Notes under the pieces: generated by a model
Databases searched by the model: none
What the model saw: only the letters and a program-made list of their open reading frames with translations
What the model was told of the DNA's origin: nothing
Part shown: piece by piece, positions 24,830-37,500 of the stretch
How the letters are laid out: every line of letters begins with the position of its first letter
How positions within the stretch are numbered: position 1 is the stretch's first letter
Program-made: the position numbers and the translations under genes
Assembly: GCF_963169125.1 (NCBI RefSeq)
Contig: NC_084794.1
Coordinates: 93,045,018-93,109,017 of the forward strand
Length of the DNA: 64,000 nucleotides
DNA from: Humulus lupulus
Lineage: Eukaryota > Streptophyta > Magnoliopsida > Rosales > Cannabaceae
Direction of reading: 5' to 3'

Positions 24830-25045
24830 GTCTCCTGAGCGCCGTAGTGCACCCAAAGCCCATTTTATTACTGTCCCCTGAGTTCCACAGCGCACCCTGA
24901 AGCAGGCTATCCCCGTGTTCTGAGCGCCGTAGCGCGCCCAAAGCCCATATCTTTCGGTCCCCTGAGCGCCGTAGAGCGCCTGAACCCATATCTTTCTGTG
25001 CCTTGAGCGCCGCAGCGCTACATTTGTTGTGCTGCAGTGCAATCC
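24830..25045. repeat. GC-rich tandem block, five units of about 42 bp
   Basis: Unit starts (CTGAGC or a variant) fall at 24,835, 24,878, 24,920, 24,962 and 25,003. Each carries GAGCGCCGTAGCGC-like words that are partly self-complementary. It stands out sharply from AT-rich surroundings and lies just upstream of the DUF1985-Ulp1 gene. Confidence 0.8.
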
Positions 25046-27975
25046 CATAGTTTTCCAACTTATACTAATGATTCCAAAATCCTATTTCTAATATCATTAT
25101 ATAATTTTTGTTTAAAATATGAAAATAGATTGATGACTTGTTTCTTACTGTTCATTTGTACAAGTAGTTTTATTATGCAAAATAAAGAATAATTGAGTAG
25201 TTCAAATCATTTTATGTGCTTCTATGAATACTTGTGCATGTGGTTTAATTTTGATATTTTTCTATTAACAAATTTATATTATTGTTTATGTTTCAAGGAA
25301 GTTGTTTTAATTAAGCATTATTTATTCAGTAATGTTAGATACATTTTTATTATTATTGTTATTTTTTATTTTTTTTTAATTGTTTATTTTTGTTTATGCA
25401 TATTTCAAAAATGTCTTCCAAATCTTCCATTAACAAAGATAAGAAGTCATTATCAATTGTTCATCCAAAATCAAACGATATGTTTCAAGTAAGTATTTTT
25501 TTTATGGTTTTTTACGTATTTAAAAGTTTTATCATCTGTAAATTCAATTATTTTTAATTTTTTGTTGATATTTTATAATACTTCTTTGTATAATTAACTT
25601 ATATGTTTTTTCATTTTTTTATTTGTCTGTGCAGTACTTAAGTGAAGATAAATTACTTTTTGTGCATTCTAATATTTGAGCTCAATATTATTGGAGTGAT
25701 ATTGGGTGCATTCAAAATTTTCTTAGTAATGAAGAATTACAAATGTTGAAACAATCTTGTCTTGGGTTTATTTTGGTTTTGGATGCATCGCTTGAACCAT
25801 CCCATATGATCATGCATGCTCTTCTTCTTCATGAGGACGGTAGCTCTAATCGAAATGAGCTGCATCTAAATTTTGGAGGTAACAAAACAAAGTTTGGCAT
25901 TGAAGAGTTCGGTATTATAACGTGTAGTGCACCAAAATTTTTTTTTTTTTAGATTATTAAAAATTTTGTGATTTATTTTATTTAAGTGTTAAGTGTGATG
26001 AATTGTTTTATTTAAATGTTGTTTATTTTATTTAGTTGTTGTTTGTTTTACTTGATTGTTTGTCATTTTATTTAATTGTTAGAATTGTTGTAGAATATTT
26101 TTATGAAAATTACTTGTTAAATAATTTGTATTTATTTTATTTTAAAAATGTGATTATGTGAGATTTGGTTGAATGCACTAAGGTGCATGGTCGATAGTGA
26201 TGCACCCTAGTGATTTAGTGTGTGCAAGTACATGGTAATAAGATGCACATGTGTGGATTTTCTACACATTTTAGAATTTCCATTTATTTGATATAATTGA
26301 GTAGTTTTATTTAAATGAAAGAAAAATAAATAAAATAAAATAAAAGGGCAAGTAGTGTGGACGTGTAGCAATTAGTGGGGATTGATTGATTTTTTTCCAT
26401 TATTTTTTAGGAGAATAAATTTAAATTGGATGAGGATAGTCATTTTGGGAAATCACCATTTATCTCCAATCAACTATCATAAAAGAAAAATAAAAGAAAT
26501 TAAAAGAAAATAAAGGAAGAAAGGAAACTTACCATTTCATTTTTGGAGAGGCTTTATGAGAGGATTAGGTTAAGAAGGGAAGGAAAATTTGGAAGAGCAT
26601 TTTGTGCTCTTGGCTGCCGTGAGTTGAAGAGAGGAAGAGAGAGAGAGGGTGGCGAGCTAGAGAGAGAGAAAGGAAGGGCTGCCATTTTCTAGAGAGAAGG
26701 AAGAAGGAAAAAAAAAGAAAGAGAAGGAGAAGAAGAAGAGGGTTTCGAACCCTAGTTAAGTTCTATCTATTAGTGTATTACATATTTGAATTAGAGTCTT
26801 CTCCTCTTCCCTAATCTAAGGTTTATTTTGTGGTTTCTTTCTTTGGATGTATGGTGTTTGAAAATCCCCTATAGGTGACAAGGTTTTTCTTGCTAGAGCG
26901 TTCTTGATTCAACAATCAAGAGAGGTAATGATTTTTCTTAACCTATATTAGTTTTGATGGGTTTATCCTTGAGGTTGTTTATGGTGGTGTTTAATGGTTT
27001 GATTATTGTAGGTTGGTGATGAGGTGATTATGATTTGTTTTTTTTTTTTTCATGAAAAGAATATGTTTTGTTAAAAGGGCTCATGGGAATGTTTGAGAGA
27101 AAATGGGTTTGATGAGATTTATATGAGGATTGTATTTTATGTTATGTTGCTATGATTATTTTAGACCATTGATTTATGTAAAATATGCAAAAATGATAAT
27201 AGATGCATACTAGGTTTTATGTGAAGGTAGATGAGAATTTTTGTGATATTTTTTGGTGGATCTTAAGTGTTTAGGCCTAGGGGTAAAGGGTTCAATCATG
27301 ATTGTTTTCTTGTATGTTTTAAAATAATGGTGATTTTAGAAATATGATAAGATGTATATGATATTATGTATCAATGAATCATGATATGCATAAAAGAAAA
27401 AAATGATAGAAACATGTTAGGTTTAATATAAAGGCATGTATGAAATATGGTGTTTATGAATTAATGTATGTTATTGTTATTGCTTTGTTGGATTTCATGA
27501 ATAGATTCAATGGAATAGAAAAAAAAAAAAGGGTTTTATAGGATTGCATGTGAATATGTGTTAGTAATATTCTTATAATTATTTGTATAATAAGAGCATG
27601 ATAAGATTTTGGACATGTGTGATTTTATGTGAAATTTTTGAGATAAAAGATGAATTTCACGAGTAATTATGCTTGCTGATTTTTGTAAATAATTGGGTAA
27701 AAAGTTTGATGAAAAAGTGATTTGCATGCATAAATAATGTCATTAATGCTATGTTGATTTTATGAAATTAAAAAGGGTATTTTAAGTCACAATAAAATAA
27801 TATTTTACTCAAATAAATACCTACAGAATTTTTATTATATTTTTAGAAAAATATGAGGTTTTAAATTCAATATGGTGATTTTTAATGATAAAAATGGTTG
27901 CTGGAATTTTTGTAAAAAAATGTGAAGTATGTTTCAATAAAATGAATTTGATGAGTATTTGAAATAAAAATTAAT

Positions 27976-27980
27976 ACCCT
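27976..27980. repeat. Target site duplication of element B (left), ACCCT
   Basis: Matches 40,521-40,525 exactly. The reverse-complement copy of the host LTR at about 44,225 reads straight through this point, confirming the empty site. Confidence 0.95.
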
Positions 27981-28744
27981 TGTTGACGCCGTTTTTCGTC
28001 AACTTAAAATGTAGAGCACGTAAACAGTAAAAACTATGGCAAGAATAACACAGTAAAACAATGAGAGTTTTTTTCATGGTTCAGCAGTTAACTCTGCCTA
28101 GTCCACGAGTCTTTGTTATTAAGACTTAGGAAATTTCTGGAAATTCTTCAGGAATGAATTCTCCAGAGGTTCTCCCAAGATCACAAAATTTCGGTCCTTT
28201 ACAAAGGTACATGACCTCTCTATTTATAGAGGTGATCTCAGAATACAATCCCACACGTTTCGGGAAGTTATTCTATGCATAAATAAATTTAATTACTTTA
28301 ATGTTTGCAACTCCTATATGCAAGGAAACGTCCCCTGAAGACCAGGGGGCGTATAACCGACTAGTTAAGATCCCTTTATTGTAGGGAAGTTACAACAATA
28401 AATATCTCTTGAATGCATGGACTGCGTCTCTTCAGGTGACTCACTAAGCCGTTCGAGATCAGCAATCAGCATCATGCTAGTCTAGGTCTCTGAGTAAATT
28501 ACGAGTTGTATTACATTCCCCAAGACCAGCTCGGAGTGGGTAAATATCATCGAGGCTGCCTTATTCCGAGCTCGCACCCATGCCAAGTTCGGGCCACTTG
28601 ATCCGAGGCTACCCGACAATGGATATACTCTGATGTTCTGTTTTTCGAGCTTATAAGGACTTCGAGGCTACGCATCGCGAGCTCACACTTGATGAATCCA
28701 ACTTTTGAGGTCACAACCTCAAGCCTCGAAATCTGGGTGTAACA
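27981..28744 (-). repeat. Element B 3' LTR
   Basis: On the plus strand it reads TGTTGACGCC...GGGTGTAACA. It ends next to the polypurine tract. It carries a minus-strand TATA (28,221-28,228) and the GTTGACG/CGTCAAC hairpin at its left end. Confidence 0.95.
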
Positions 28745-28760
28745 TTTTGCCCCCTCAAAA
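28745..28760 (-). promoter_or_regulatory. Polypurine tract of element B
   Basis: The minus strand reads TTTTGAGGGGGCAAAA directly before the 3' LTR. Confidence 0.8.
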
Positions 28761-28839
28761 GTATTAGTTCGAATCCTATGAGAAGGAAACTTTTGAACTA
28801 CTTCCTTCAAGAACCGCACCGTCACACATACTCGAGTAT

Positions 28840-29744
28840 GGACACGTGTCAGTTGAGTATTGCTTATTCAAGGTACTTGAGTACCTTGGAAACCTGCCCA
28901 CGATCGTTCGCCTGCCACCTTTACAGTACCATCATGTCACTTATCCCTGACCGTCGGATTTGATACGGAATCTGGCCAATGGCCCAGATTAATCCAGCCT
29001 TTCGCATTTTCATGTGCCTATAAATTGGACCTCGTCGTCTTCTTCCCTAACTCACGTTCATTTCAGAGGAAAAAAGGAAAACAGGAAAACCAGAACTCTC
29101 CTTGCCCATTTCTTGCATGTTCTCGAAGCCGAGAAGGCAAAGCCACGCTGAAATCTTTGACTATGTGAGATCGTACTTGCAGTCGCTTATACAATCGTCC
29201 ATTTCTCTATTCCCGCCGATCGCATCGTGTAAGTTTTCTGTTCATGGCTTCTTTGCATTACTTTTTCCATGTGTGTTTATGCTTCTGTTGCACCTTGGGC
29301 ACTAGAGTTTTGTTGGTCCATTCATTAGTTTAATGCACTAGGATGCTTTGATCGATAGATATTAGGTTTAGGTTTCCACATTACTGGTTCTAAGTCCAGT
29401 TCATATGTAGGAAGACCTAAATATGGTATTTTTTATGGGTTTTAAAATTTCGGAAGACGTATCTTGCACACCAAGATATTGGGTACAAAATCTGGGTTTT
29501 AAAGAATGCACGATTCCCGAGAATACCACTTTTGAATAACCGCCACTTTTTTTCCTGATATTTCGGGATTTTCAAAAATTAAATCCACTTTCCTCCCATT
29601 CTCATGAAATACACGTCATGACACTAATCGGGTCACCATGATCGAACTCATCTTGTATCCAAGCAATTTAGATCTTGAACCTCCGAGATCATTATTCTTG
29701 ATTCCTTGCATGCATGGCCCTCACCATTTTTTCTTTCTTGCTAG
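28840..29744 (+). promoter_or_regulatory. Promoter and 5' leader of the antisense gene in element B
   Basis: The plus strand has a G-box-like ACACGTGT near 28,843, a TATA box TATAAATT at 29,019-29,026 followed by a CT-rich start region, a leader, a strong donor GTAAGT at 29,229, and a T-rich acceptor TTGCTAG ending at 29,744 just before ATG 29,745. This is an ordinary plant promoter plus 5'-UTR intron, placed between the antisense gene and the 3' LTR. Expression is inferred, not shown. Confidence 0.6.
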
Positions 29745-32533
29745 ATGTCACAGAATTTGGAAAGACGACATGGGTCGTTGCTTGCCATCCCGTATAAGCC
29801 AAAAACTCTGAGCCCGGAGTCGTTGCTTACCCGGAACCAGCGTCTGATTCGTGAACACGAGCTAGCTCGTGAACAAAAAGAAACCCGAGCTCACTACCGA
29901 CGTCAGATAGACGAGGTCGAAGAAGGGAAAAGGAAAAGACTAAGGGTCGCCCTTCATCCAGATCCTGACACCGAGCCTAGACCGATTCCCCTTGACCCTA
30001 AGCTTAGAGTGACAGTTGCCTTCAAACCAGGTGATCTGCAGTTTTCACTGATGGGGGAGTCCTCTACCTCATAGCCGAGGAGGGAGTTTTTTTGAGGCCG
30101 AACACTACTGGAGCTCGGTCACATCGCTGGGACAAATATCTGATATTCTGGCCCTTCACGGATTAGGGCTGTCGGGCTCGCTTAGGTGCCGAGCTCCGAC
30201 TGCCGACGAGCGGAGCTGCTGTGCTCCGGGGGATGGAAACCCTGACAGCAGGCTGAGGTATGCGGCTTGGAGCCAAGAGCACATGAAGGCAGGAGCTATC
30301 TTTCCCTTGAAGTCCTTCTTTACAGGCTTCTTGGACTATGTTGGGCTGGCTCCCTTCCAACTCAATACCAACTCTTATAGGGTTCTGTCTGCCCTAAGGT
30401 CGCTTTACCACGAGCTGAAGTGGGAAGGGCCTTCGTCTATGGAGAACTTATATCTCTTTTGTTTGAAAAGTAATCCTTCCCGAGCTCGGGGTGGAGACGA
30501 CTTCTACTACCTTTCGAGCTATCCGAAGGAGAAGAAGATGTTCGAGGATCTTCCTAATCATCCTTCTGACTTCAAGAAGGCCTTCTTCTGGACAGATGGC
30601 CTAGCCCCGTCTCGATACTACTCGTTCAGACGGATTCGTAAGTACCTCAACCTCCTTCTTTTCTGTGCTCAAACTTTGTTTTTGGGCCCGTACTTAGTTG
30701 AAATGCGTTTGATTTTCCAGCCAACTATCATCGCCATGCTCCCACTGATGAGATGAAGGAGCATAGAGAGACTCTGCTCGAACTCCCTTACGGCAGGAGA
30801 TCCCTTTCCTATCTCCTGCACGAAGACAAGCTCCGGGCTTGTGGCTCTTGGGACAGGATCAGTACACATCGGACTGGTCCAATAAAAAATATGACCGTTG
30901 GGAGCTCGTGCCTCTACCAACGGGCAACCTCCCCCTGAGGAGAGAGGCGAGGCCTCCGCCTCCAGTTCGTCACAGGAGTCGACAATCAGGGAACGAGGCC
31001 AATGACGAGGCCTCAAGCTCGGGCTCAAATGAGCAAGGTACAGTCATCCTAAGCTCGAATATGTGGTCCCCCTCCTTATTAAAGCATAAACTCGATAGGT
31101 TAGTATTGTGTAAGGATGATAGGAGTCATTTTTATGTATGGTCTTGGGTAGATGAACGGGTTCATAGGTTCGATAGCTGGCTCGGGAAATACGACATCAT
31201 GTATAGCCTGAACGAGGTATGGAATGGAATAGCCGTCCAATATGGGACCAACGATTATAGGGACCTTTCGAGGTTGACGTCCACCTATAGGGAAGGTACT
31301 CCCCTCGCCTCTTCTGAAGATGGGGGAATTTCGTGGTCGCCGAGCTCAAGCTCGGGGGAGAGTTCCAGTTAGGTTTCTCTCCACTTGTCTTTTTATCCCA
31401 TATATGTTTGCATGATGCTGAGTTATTTTATTTTTTGATAACTCATATTGTGGTGTAACTGTGTAGGCGAAATGGACTCCGATCTTGACAACATCCTTGA
31501 GAGTGGTGGAGCCAAGAGGAGTAAGCGTCCCAGGGGGTCACGAAAAACCGACCGGCCCACCAAGGTCCTTAAGAGGACTGAAAAGACACCTCCTCCACCA
31601 GCTCCGCCTGCCATGAGATCTACTGTGGAGCTGACTCCACAGGTCGGGGCATCCACTATGGTCGAGCCTCAACCTCCCATCTTGGTTCACTCAACGCTCG
31701 GCCCACCTCCTAAAAAACCCTCAGCTTCCTTAACCCACAAGTTGTCAGTTTCTACTCACGTTGATGAGTATGTAGTTGAAAATGCTACTGGGCCCCATGG
31801 GGCTACGCTGGGCTCGGACATCCTGTCTCGAGTGGGTCAGAGCTTTAGCAGTTTTGACGCTCCTCATTGGCAGTTTTTGAACAACGCCTGAGACTGCAAC
31901 ACACTTTACGAGAAGAATGTCGAGCTTATTGCCATGGTAACTTTTCTTTTCGCTACTAGTGTTTTTATAGACGGTCCATATGTTAATGTTGTTTTCTCTG
32001 TATGCTAGGCTCTTGCTGTCTCCGTTCAGCTCAACTATAAACTGAATAATGAGATTCATTCGAGTAAGTCCTATGCTTAGGAGGCGAAGGATCTTTAGCT
32101 CAAACTGAGTGATGAGCTGAAGGCAACAAAGGCACAGGTTGAGGCGGGAGCCGAGGAGCTTAAAGCCAAGACATCCGAGCTTGAGAAGCAGAATGCCAGG
32201 CTCGCAGAGCTTGAGAAGGAGAATGTTCGGCTCAAGGGGGTCAATACCAAGCTCGAAAAAGATAAGGCCGCCACTTTTGAGATCATTGAGGGAGAAAAGG
32301 CTCGTCTTCTTGAAGAGTTTAAGAAGAAAAAGGATCGGGCGGTTGATCTGGCCATGTATAGAATATGGGCCAACAATGTCGACCTCGATACCAGCTTCTT
32401 AAGTCCTCTTGAGGCGAAATTCGTAGACAAGTGGCAGGCTCGGCTTGAGGAGGAGGAGGCTGCTCGTGATGGCGCAAAGGGAGCTGGGGAGGACGCTGAT
32501 GCTGAGAAGGCCAAGGAGACTACTCCTTCATAA
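29745..32533 (+). pseudogene. Element B antisense gene (gypsy-type transposon protein)
   Basis: The start is ATG 29,745 (MSQNLERRHGSLLAI), directly after an acceptor. Segments: a charged helix to 30,074; a globular domain in 30,283-30,630 (LKSFFTGF, LYHELKWEG, FYYLSSYPKEKKMFEDLP); an intron from about 30,638 (GTAAGT) to 30,719 (TTTCCAG); a middle region ending at TAG 31,370; an acidic/basic region 31,474-31,891; an intron about 31,937-32,009; and a coiled coil to TAA 32,531. A stop at 30,072, a T-run frameshift near 30,088 and TGA at 31,889 break it. It resembles Pfam Transposase_28 proteins of Tat elements, role unknown. Confidence 0.75.
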
Positions 32534-33490
32534 ATCATACCTCGGGGCTGCGTCCCTTTATTTTTGTAATTGTTTTTATTTATGCCCGTAGGGCTGATAC
32601 AATTTCTCTTTCTTTTTGACTTTCTTTTAATATATATGCTTTACATTTCTCGGTTTGAAATATTTTGCACACTTTTTATATTAAAGAGTCGTATATGCTT
32701 GTTTAATCTCACAAACATAGTTTGGATTTAAGCTCGAGGTTCAATGCATTCATGCACAGTTTGCTCGAATTATCCGCTTCCAATCTCGTTATTTATCAAG
32801 GTCGGATATTAGTTTAACCATGCACCCGAAAGTACTTGTATGGTGTGTAATGCAAACAGTTTAGTTATATCTTACTTTTTAGTTACTTTTTCTCGTCCTC
32901 AGTTATCTCTCCGAGGTTATGAGGTCGAAACTATTATTTTGCAAGATACTCCAGCCTCGGTCTTGGCTTATCCGAAGTGGGTTATGCTCCAACTTACTGC
33001 CGATTAGTTTCAGCTGGTTTGTTCCAAGCCTATTAAGGTCGTGTTAGGTTTGTAATCCATACACTTACATTTTAATCTAGTTTGGTTATATCCAAACTGT
33101 CTTAGCTCGCGTATTTGGTTATGTCCAAACACTTGTACGTTTTTTTTTATGTTTGATAGCTTGGTTACATCCAAACTATCTTAGCTCGCGCATTTGGTTA
33201 TATCCAAACACTTGTATGTATTTAGCTTGGTTACATCCAAACTATCTTAGCTCGCGCGTTTGATTATGTCCAAACACTTGTATGAATTTCGTATATGTTA
33301 TTTTATTTTTCAAGCTGATGGTATATATACCACTAATGCCCCCTTAATATCCTATGAGTGTGACCATAGGTTATTAAATTAAGAGAGATTGCAAAAAAGA
33401 TAACATATTAAACAAAATCACCCTTTATTTGACAAAATCCAAAAATAGAAAAACAGTACAGATAAACAAGCATGGTTACAGGCAACACCC
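32534..33490. other. Convergent spacer of element B
   Basis: This is a non-coding AT-rich region between the two convergent transcription units, similar to 2,518-3,405. It contains the three-unit minisatellite at about 33,080-33,290. Confidence 0.6.
33080..33290. repeat. Minisatellite, three units of about 60-70 bp
   Basis: Three units contain 'ggttayatccaaactrtcttagctcgcgyrtttg'. Each carries TTGGTTAYATCCAA inverted words. Element A has two units here. Confidence 0.7.
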
Positions 33491-36400
33491 TTCCTACATT
33501 ATTGATAGTAAGGCCATAGGTGTTCGCCATTCCATGCTCGCAGCACTAAACTTCCATCCAATCTCGCCAACTTGTAAGCACCGGGTCGAATGAATGACTC
33601 TATCTGGTAGGGTCCTTCCTAATTTGGCCCGAGCACGCCAGTTGCTGGATCTCGCGTTGCCAAGAATACACGCCTTAGCACTAAATCTCCCACACCGAAT
33701 TTTCGATCCCGAACCCTTTTGTTGAAGTACCTGGTAGCTCGCTGTTGGTATGCAGCATTTTTTAGCTGAGCTTCGTTCCTTCTTTCTTCGATCAAGTCAA
33801 GAGTTTCTTCGAGCTGAGTGTGGTTCGAGGCTTGATCATAAGCGAGGGCTCGAATTGTGAGAATTTCGACCTCAACTGGCAACATAGCCTCGCAACCGTA
33901 CGCCAGAGAGAATGGGGTATGTCCTGTCGATGTTCGGCCGTAGTCCTATATCCCCATAGGACTTGGGGCAATTCTTCGGGCCATCTTCCTTTTGCTTCTT
34001 CCAACTTTTTCTTTATCGAACTCTTTAGAGTTTTGTTTACAGCTTCGACCTGGCCATTCGCCTGGGGATGGGCCACTGACGAAAAACTCTTTATTATTCC
34101 ATTTTTTTTTCGCAAAAGTTGGTAAAAAAATCGCTCGAACTGGGTTCCGTTGTCGGATACTATTTTCCTCGGCATCCCATATCGACATATGATGTTTTTC
34201 ACTACAAAGTCAAGGAAATTTTTGGAGGTTATAGTTGCTAAAGGTTCAACTTCTATCCATTTCGTGAAGTAATCTACGGCGACTACCGCGTACTTCACTC
34301 CGCCCTTGCCAGTTGGGAGAGAGCCTATGAGGTCGATTCCCCATACCGCAAATGGCCATGGGGAGGTCATCATAGTCAGCTCGGACGGTGGAGCTCGAGG
34401 AATTGTGGCGAATCGCTGGCACTTATCACACTTCTTTACGTACTCAAAAGAATCTGACTTGATGGTAGGCCAGAAATAACCTTGGCGTATGATTTTCTTA
34501 GACAAGCTATGCCCCCCGGTATGGTCTCCACAGAACCCTTCGTGAATTTCTTCAATGATTTTCTTGGCTTCGGGTGGAGTCACACACCGAAGTAATGGCA
34601 TGGAATATCTTCTTCTATACAGCCTTCCATCCATAATGGTGTAACGGGGGATTTGATACATCAACTTTCGAGCCTGGCTCCAATCTTTCGGAAGGACGCC
34701 GATCTCGAGATATTCGACTATCAGAGTCATCCAGGTAGGCTCGGAATCAATCATACACACGTCTTCCTACTCTGGCTCATTAATACTAGGTGTCGAGAGA
34801 TGTTCAATTGGTACGACATTTAGCTCATCATTCTCGGTGGAAGTGGCGAGCCGAGATAAGGCATCCAATTTGAGTTTTATTCTCGGGGGACCTGTTCTAT
34901 CGCATAGAAATCGAAGTGTTCCAATGCTGATTTTGCCTTTTCTAAGTAGGTTGCCATTCTTGTACCACTAGCCTGGTATTCTCCCAAAATTTGGTTAATT
35001 ACCAGCTGGGAGTCGCTGTAGCAATGTATTACTTTAGCATTGAGCTCCTTGGCTATACAAAGTCCTGCCAGTAAAGCCTTGTATTAGGCCTCGTTATTTG
35101 ATGCATTGAAGTCAAATCTCAAGGTAGAATGAAATCTGCTTCCTGCAAGAGTGATCAAAATTACTCCTGCCTCCGATCCATTTTCATTAGATGACCCATC
35201 AACATAAAGTTTCCACAGCTCGTGGGCCGGGGTTATAACTTCATTGTTGGTCATACCAGTACATTCCACTATGAAGTCTGCCAAGGCTTGTGCCCTAATG
35301 GTTGTCCTTGGATGATAGGTGATCTCGAATTGCCCGAGTTCAACTGCCCATTTAAGAAGTTGACCTGAAGCTTCTGGCTTAGACAAGACTTGTCTTAGTG
35401 GTTGATCAGTTAGTACATGGATGGGGTGCGCTTGAAAGTAGGGTCGAAGTTTCCGAGATGAGTGAATTAAGTTGAGAGCTAGCTTTTCCATCAAGGGATA
35501 TCTCGACTCTGCCCCCAGTAACCTTTTACTAATGTAATATACGGGCCTTTGCACCTTTTCTTCCTCTCGTACTAGCACCACACTTATGGCGTGCTCGGTA
35601 GTGGCAAGATACAAGTACATCACTTCTCCCGTAATAGGTTTTGATAAGATAGGGGGTTCTGCAAGGTGTTTCTTGAGCTCCTGGAAGGCCAACTCACATT
35701 CTTCCGTCCATTCAAATTTCTTGCCTCCCCTCAACAGGTTGAAAAACGGAAGACAATGGTCTGTAGATTTCGAGATAAACCTACTTAGTGCCGCCATTCT
35801 GCCGGTCAAACTCTAGACATCTTTGTGTTTTCGAGGTGAGGGCATATCGATCAGGGCTTGGATCTTGTCTGGGTTAGCTTCTATTCCTCGAGCATTTACA
35901 ATGAAACCCAGGAATTTTCCTGAAGATACTCCAAAGGAGCATTTCTGAGGGTTAAGCTTCATGTTATATTTTCGGAGCACGGCAAAGCATTCTTCGAGAT
36001 CATCAACATGGTTATCGTTAAGTTGAGACTTGACTAACATGTCGTCAACATAAACTTCCATGTTGTTCCCTATTTGCTCTAAGAACATCATGTTCACGAG
36101 CCGCTGGTATGTAGCCCTAGCATTTTTGAGCCCGAATGGCATGACGTTATAACAATATAATCCTTTATCTGTTATAAAGCTCGTATGTTCCTTGTCGGGG
36201 GCACACATGGCAATCTAGTTATATCCAGAATAGGCATCCACGAATGACATTAGTCCATGCCCTGCCATGGCATCCACGAGCTGGTCAATCCATGGTAAAG
36301 GAAAGCAGTCCTTTGGACAGGCCTTTTTGAGGTCTGAGTAGTCAATGCAGGTTCGCCATGTCCCATTGGGCTTCGGGACCAGTACCGGATTGGCTACCCA

Positions 36401-36631
36401 ATCGGGGTAAAAAGCATCCTTAATGAATCAGTTTGCTTTTAACCTGTCGACTTCCTCTTTTAGTGCCTTTTTTCTATCGTCGTCCAGTTGTCTTCGCTTT
36501 TGTTTCTTCGGTGGGAAGCTTTTATCGATATTTAGTGTGTGGCTCACTATATTCGGACTTATTCCTACCATGTCCGAATGTGACCACGCGAAGACATCCT
36601 GGTTTTTCTTCAAAAAGCAAATTAATTGCTA
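33491..36631 (-). pseudogene. pol: Element B pol: RT, two RNase H domains, integrase
   Basis: RT is seen in 36,613-35,813 (QDVFAWSHSDM, YVDDMLVKS near 36,040) and continues after TAG 35,813-35,815 to the first RNase H (35,809 leftward). The second RNase H starts LYVDGSSNENGSEAG near 35,200 and breaks at 35,084. Integrase is the best preserved part, 34,760-33,792 and 33,885-33,619: zinc region HTGGHSLSKK...KCDKCQ, Asp in WGIDLIGS, Asp in VSDNGTQF, Glu in QVEAVNK. A stop at 33,619-33,621 stands where GPNWEGPY is expected. At least two frameshifts lie between 35,084 and 33,885. Confidence 0.88.
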
Positions 36632-37500
36632 TTTAGTTTCTTCACGTAGATGTTTCCTGACCTTTACATTTTTCGAGGGATATGACTCTTCGAGCTCTTC
36701 TAATGGTTCGAGATCAGCTTTTTCCTCCACTCTTAGATCGATCTCTTCATCTATCTCCAAGACCGTCCCGTCCTTATTCAAGATAATGACGAGTGCTTGT
36801 TCGCTCGCCTGTTTCTTTCCTCTTACGAAAAAGCTATAGCATTCCCTTTCGGCTAACTTGTCTCCCTTCAGCGTCTCGATGCCACTAGAAGTCGGGAACT
36901 TGATGGCCAGATGCCTTACAGACGAGACTGCCCCCAGCCCTACTAGGGCGGGTCTCCCGAGCATCACATTGTAGGCCGATGGAAGGTCCACTACTACAAA
37001 CTCCATCATCTTGGTTACTGAGACTGGGTAGTCACCCAAGGTTACCAGGAGTTCGATGGATCCCATACAGGCAATCCTCTATCCTGAAAAACCGTACAAG
37101 GTCGTTACACATGCTTTTAGGTCTCGAAGCACGAGTCCCATATTTTATAAGGTGGCCTTATAGAGAATGTTCACTGAGCTCCCATTGTCTATGAGAACTC
37201 GGTGAACTCTCTTATTCGTGGGCTGGAGAGTGATGACCCGTTGATCATTGTGGGGAAACTGAACATGGGACGCGTCGTCCTCAGTAAAGGTTATCGGCTG
37301 AGATTCAATCTTTTGGCACTTTGGAGCTCTAGGTTCGGGTTCATAAGGAGACCCGTCCCCAGTTTTTAGCTCGTTCACATATCGCTTTTGGGCATTCTTG
37401 CCCATCCCTGCGAGATGAGGCCCGCCCGAGATGGTTATTACGTCTTCTCCATCAATTGGAGGGGGCCTATCTTCTTCCCTTGCTCGGGAATTATTGTTTT
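36632..37500 (-). pseudogene. pro: Element B protease
   Basis: Retropepsin-like, with [13 protein letters not shown] near 37,160-37,195 at the end of one open stretch. TAA near 37,145 interrupts it. It resumes at 37,066 (MGSIELLVTLGDYPV) to TAG 36,629-36,631, in the same frame as gag and RT. Confidence 0.82.
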
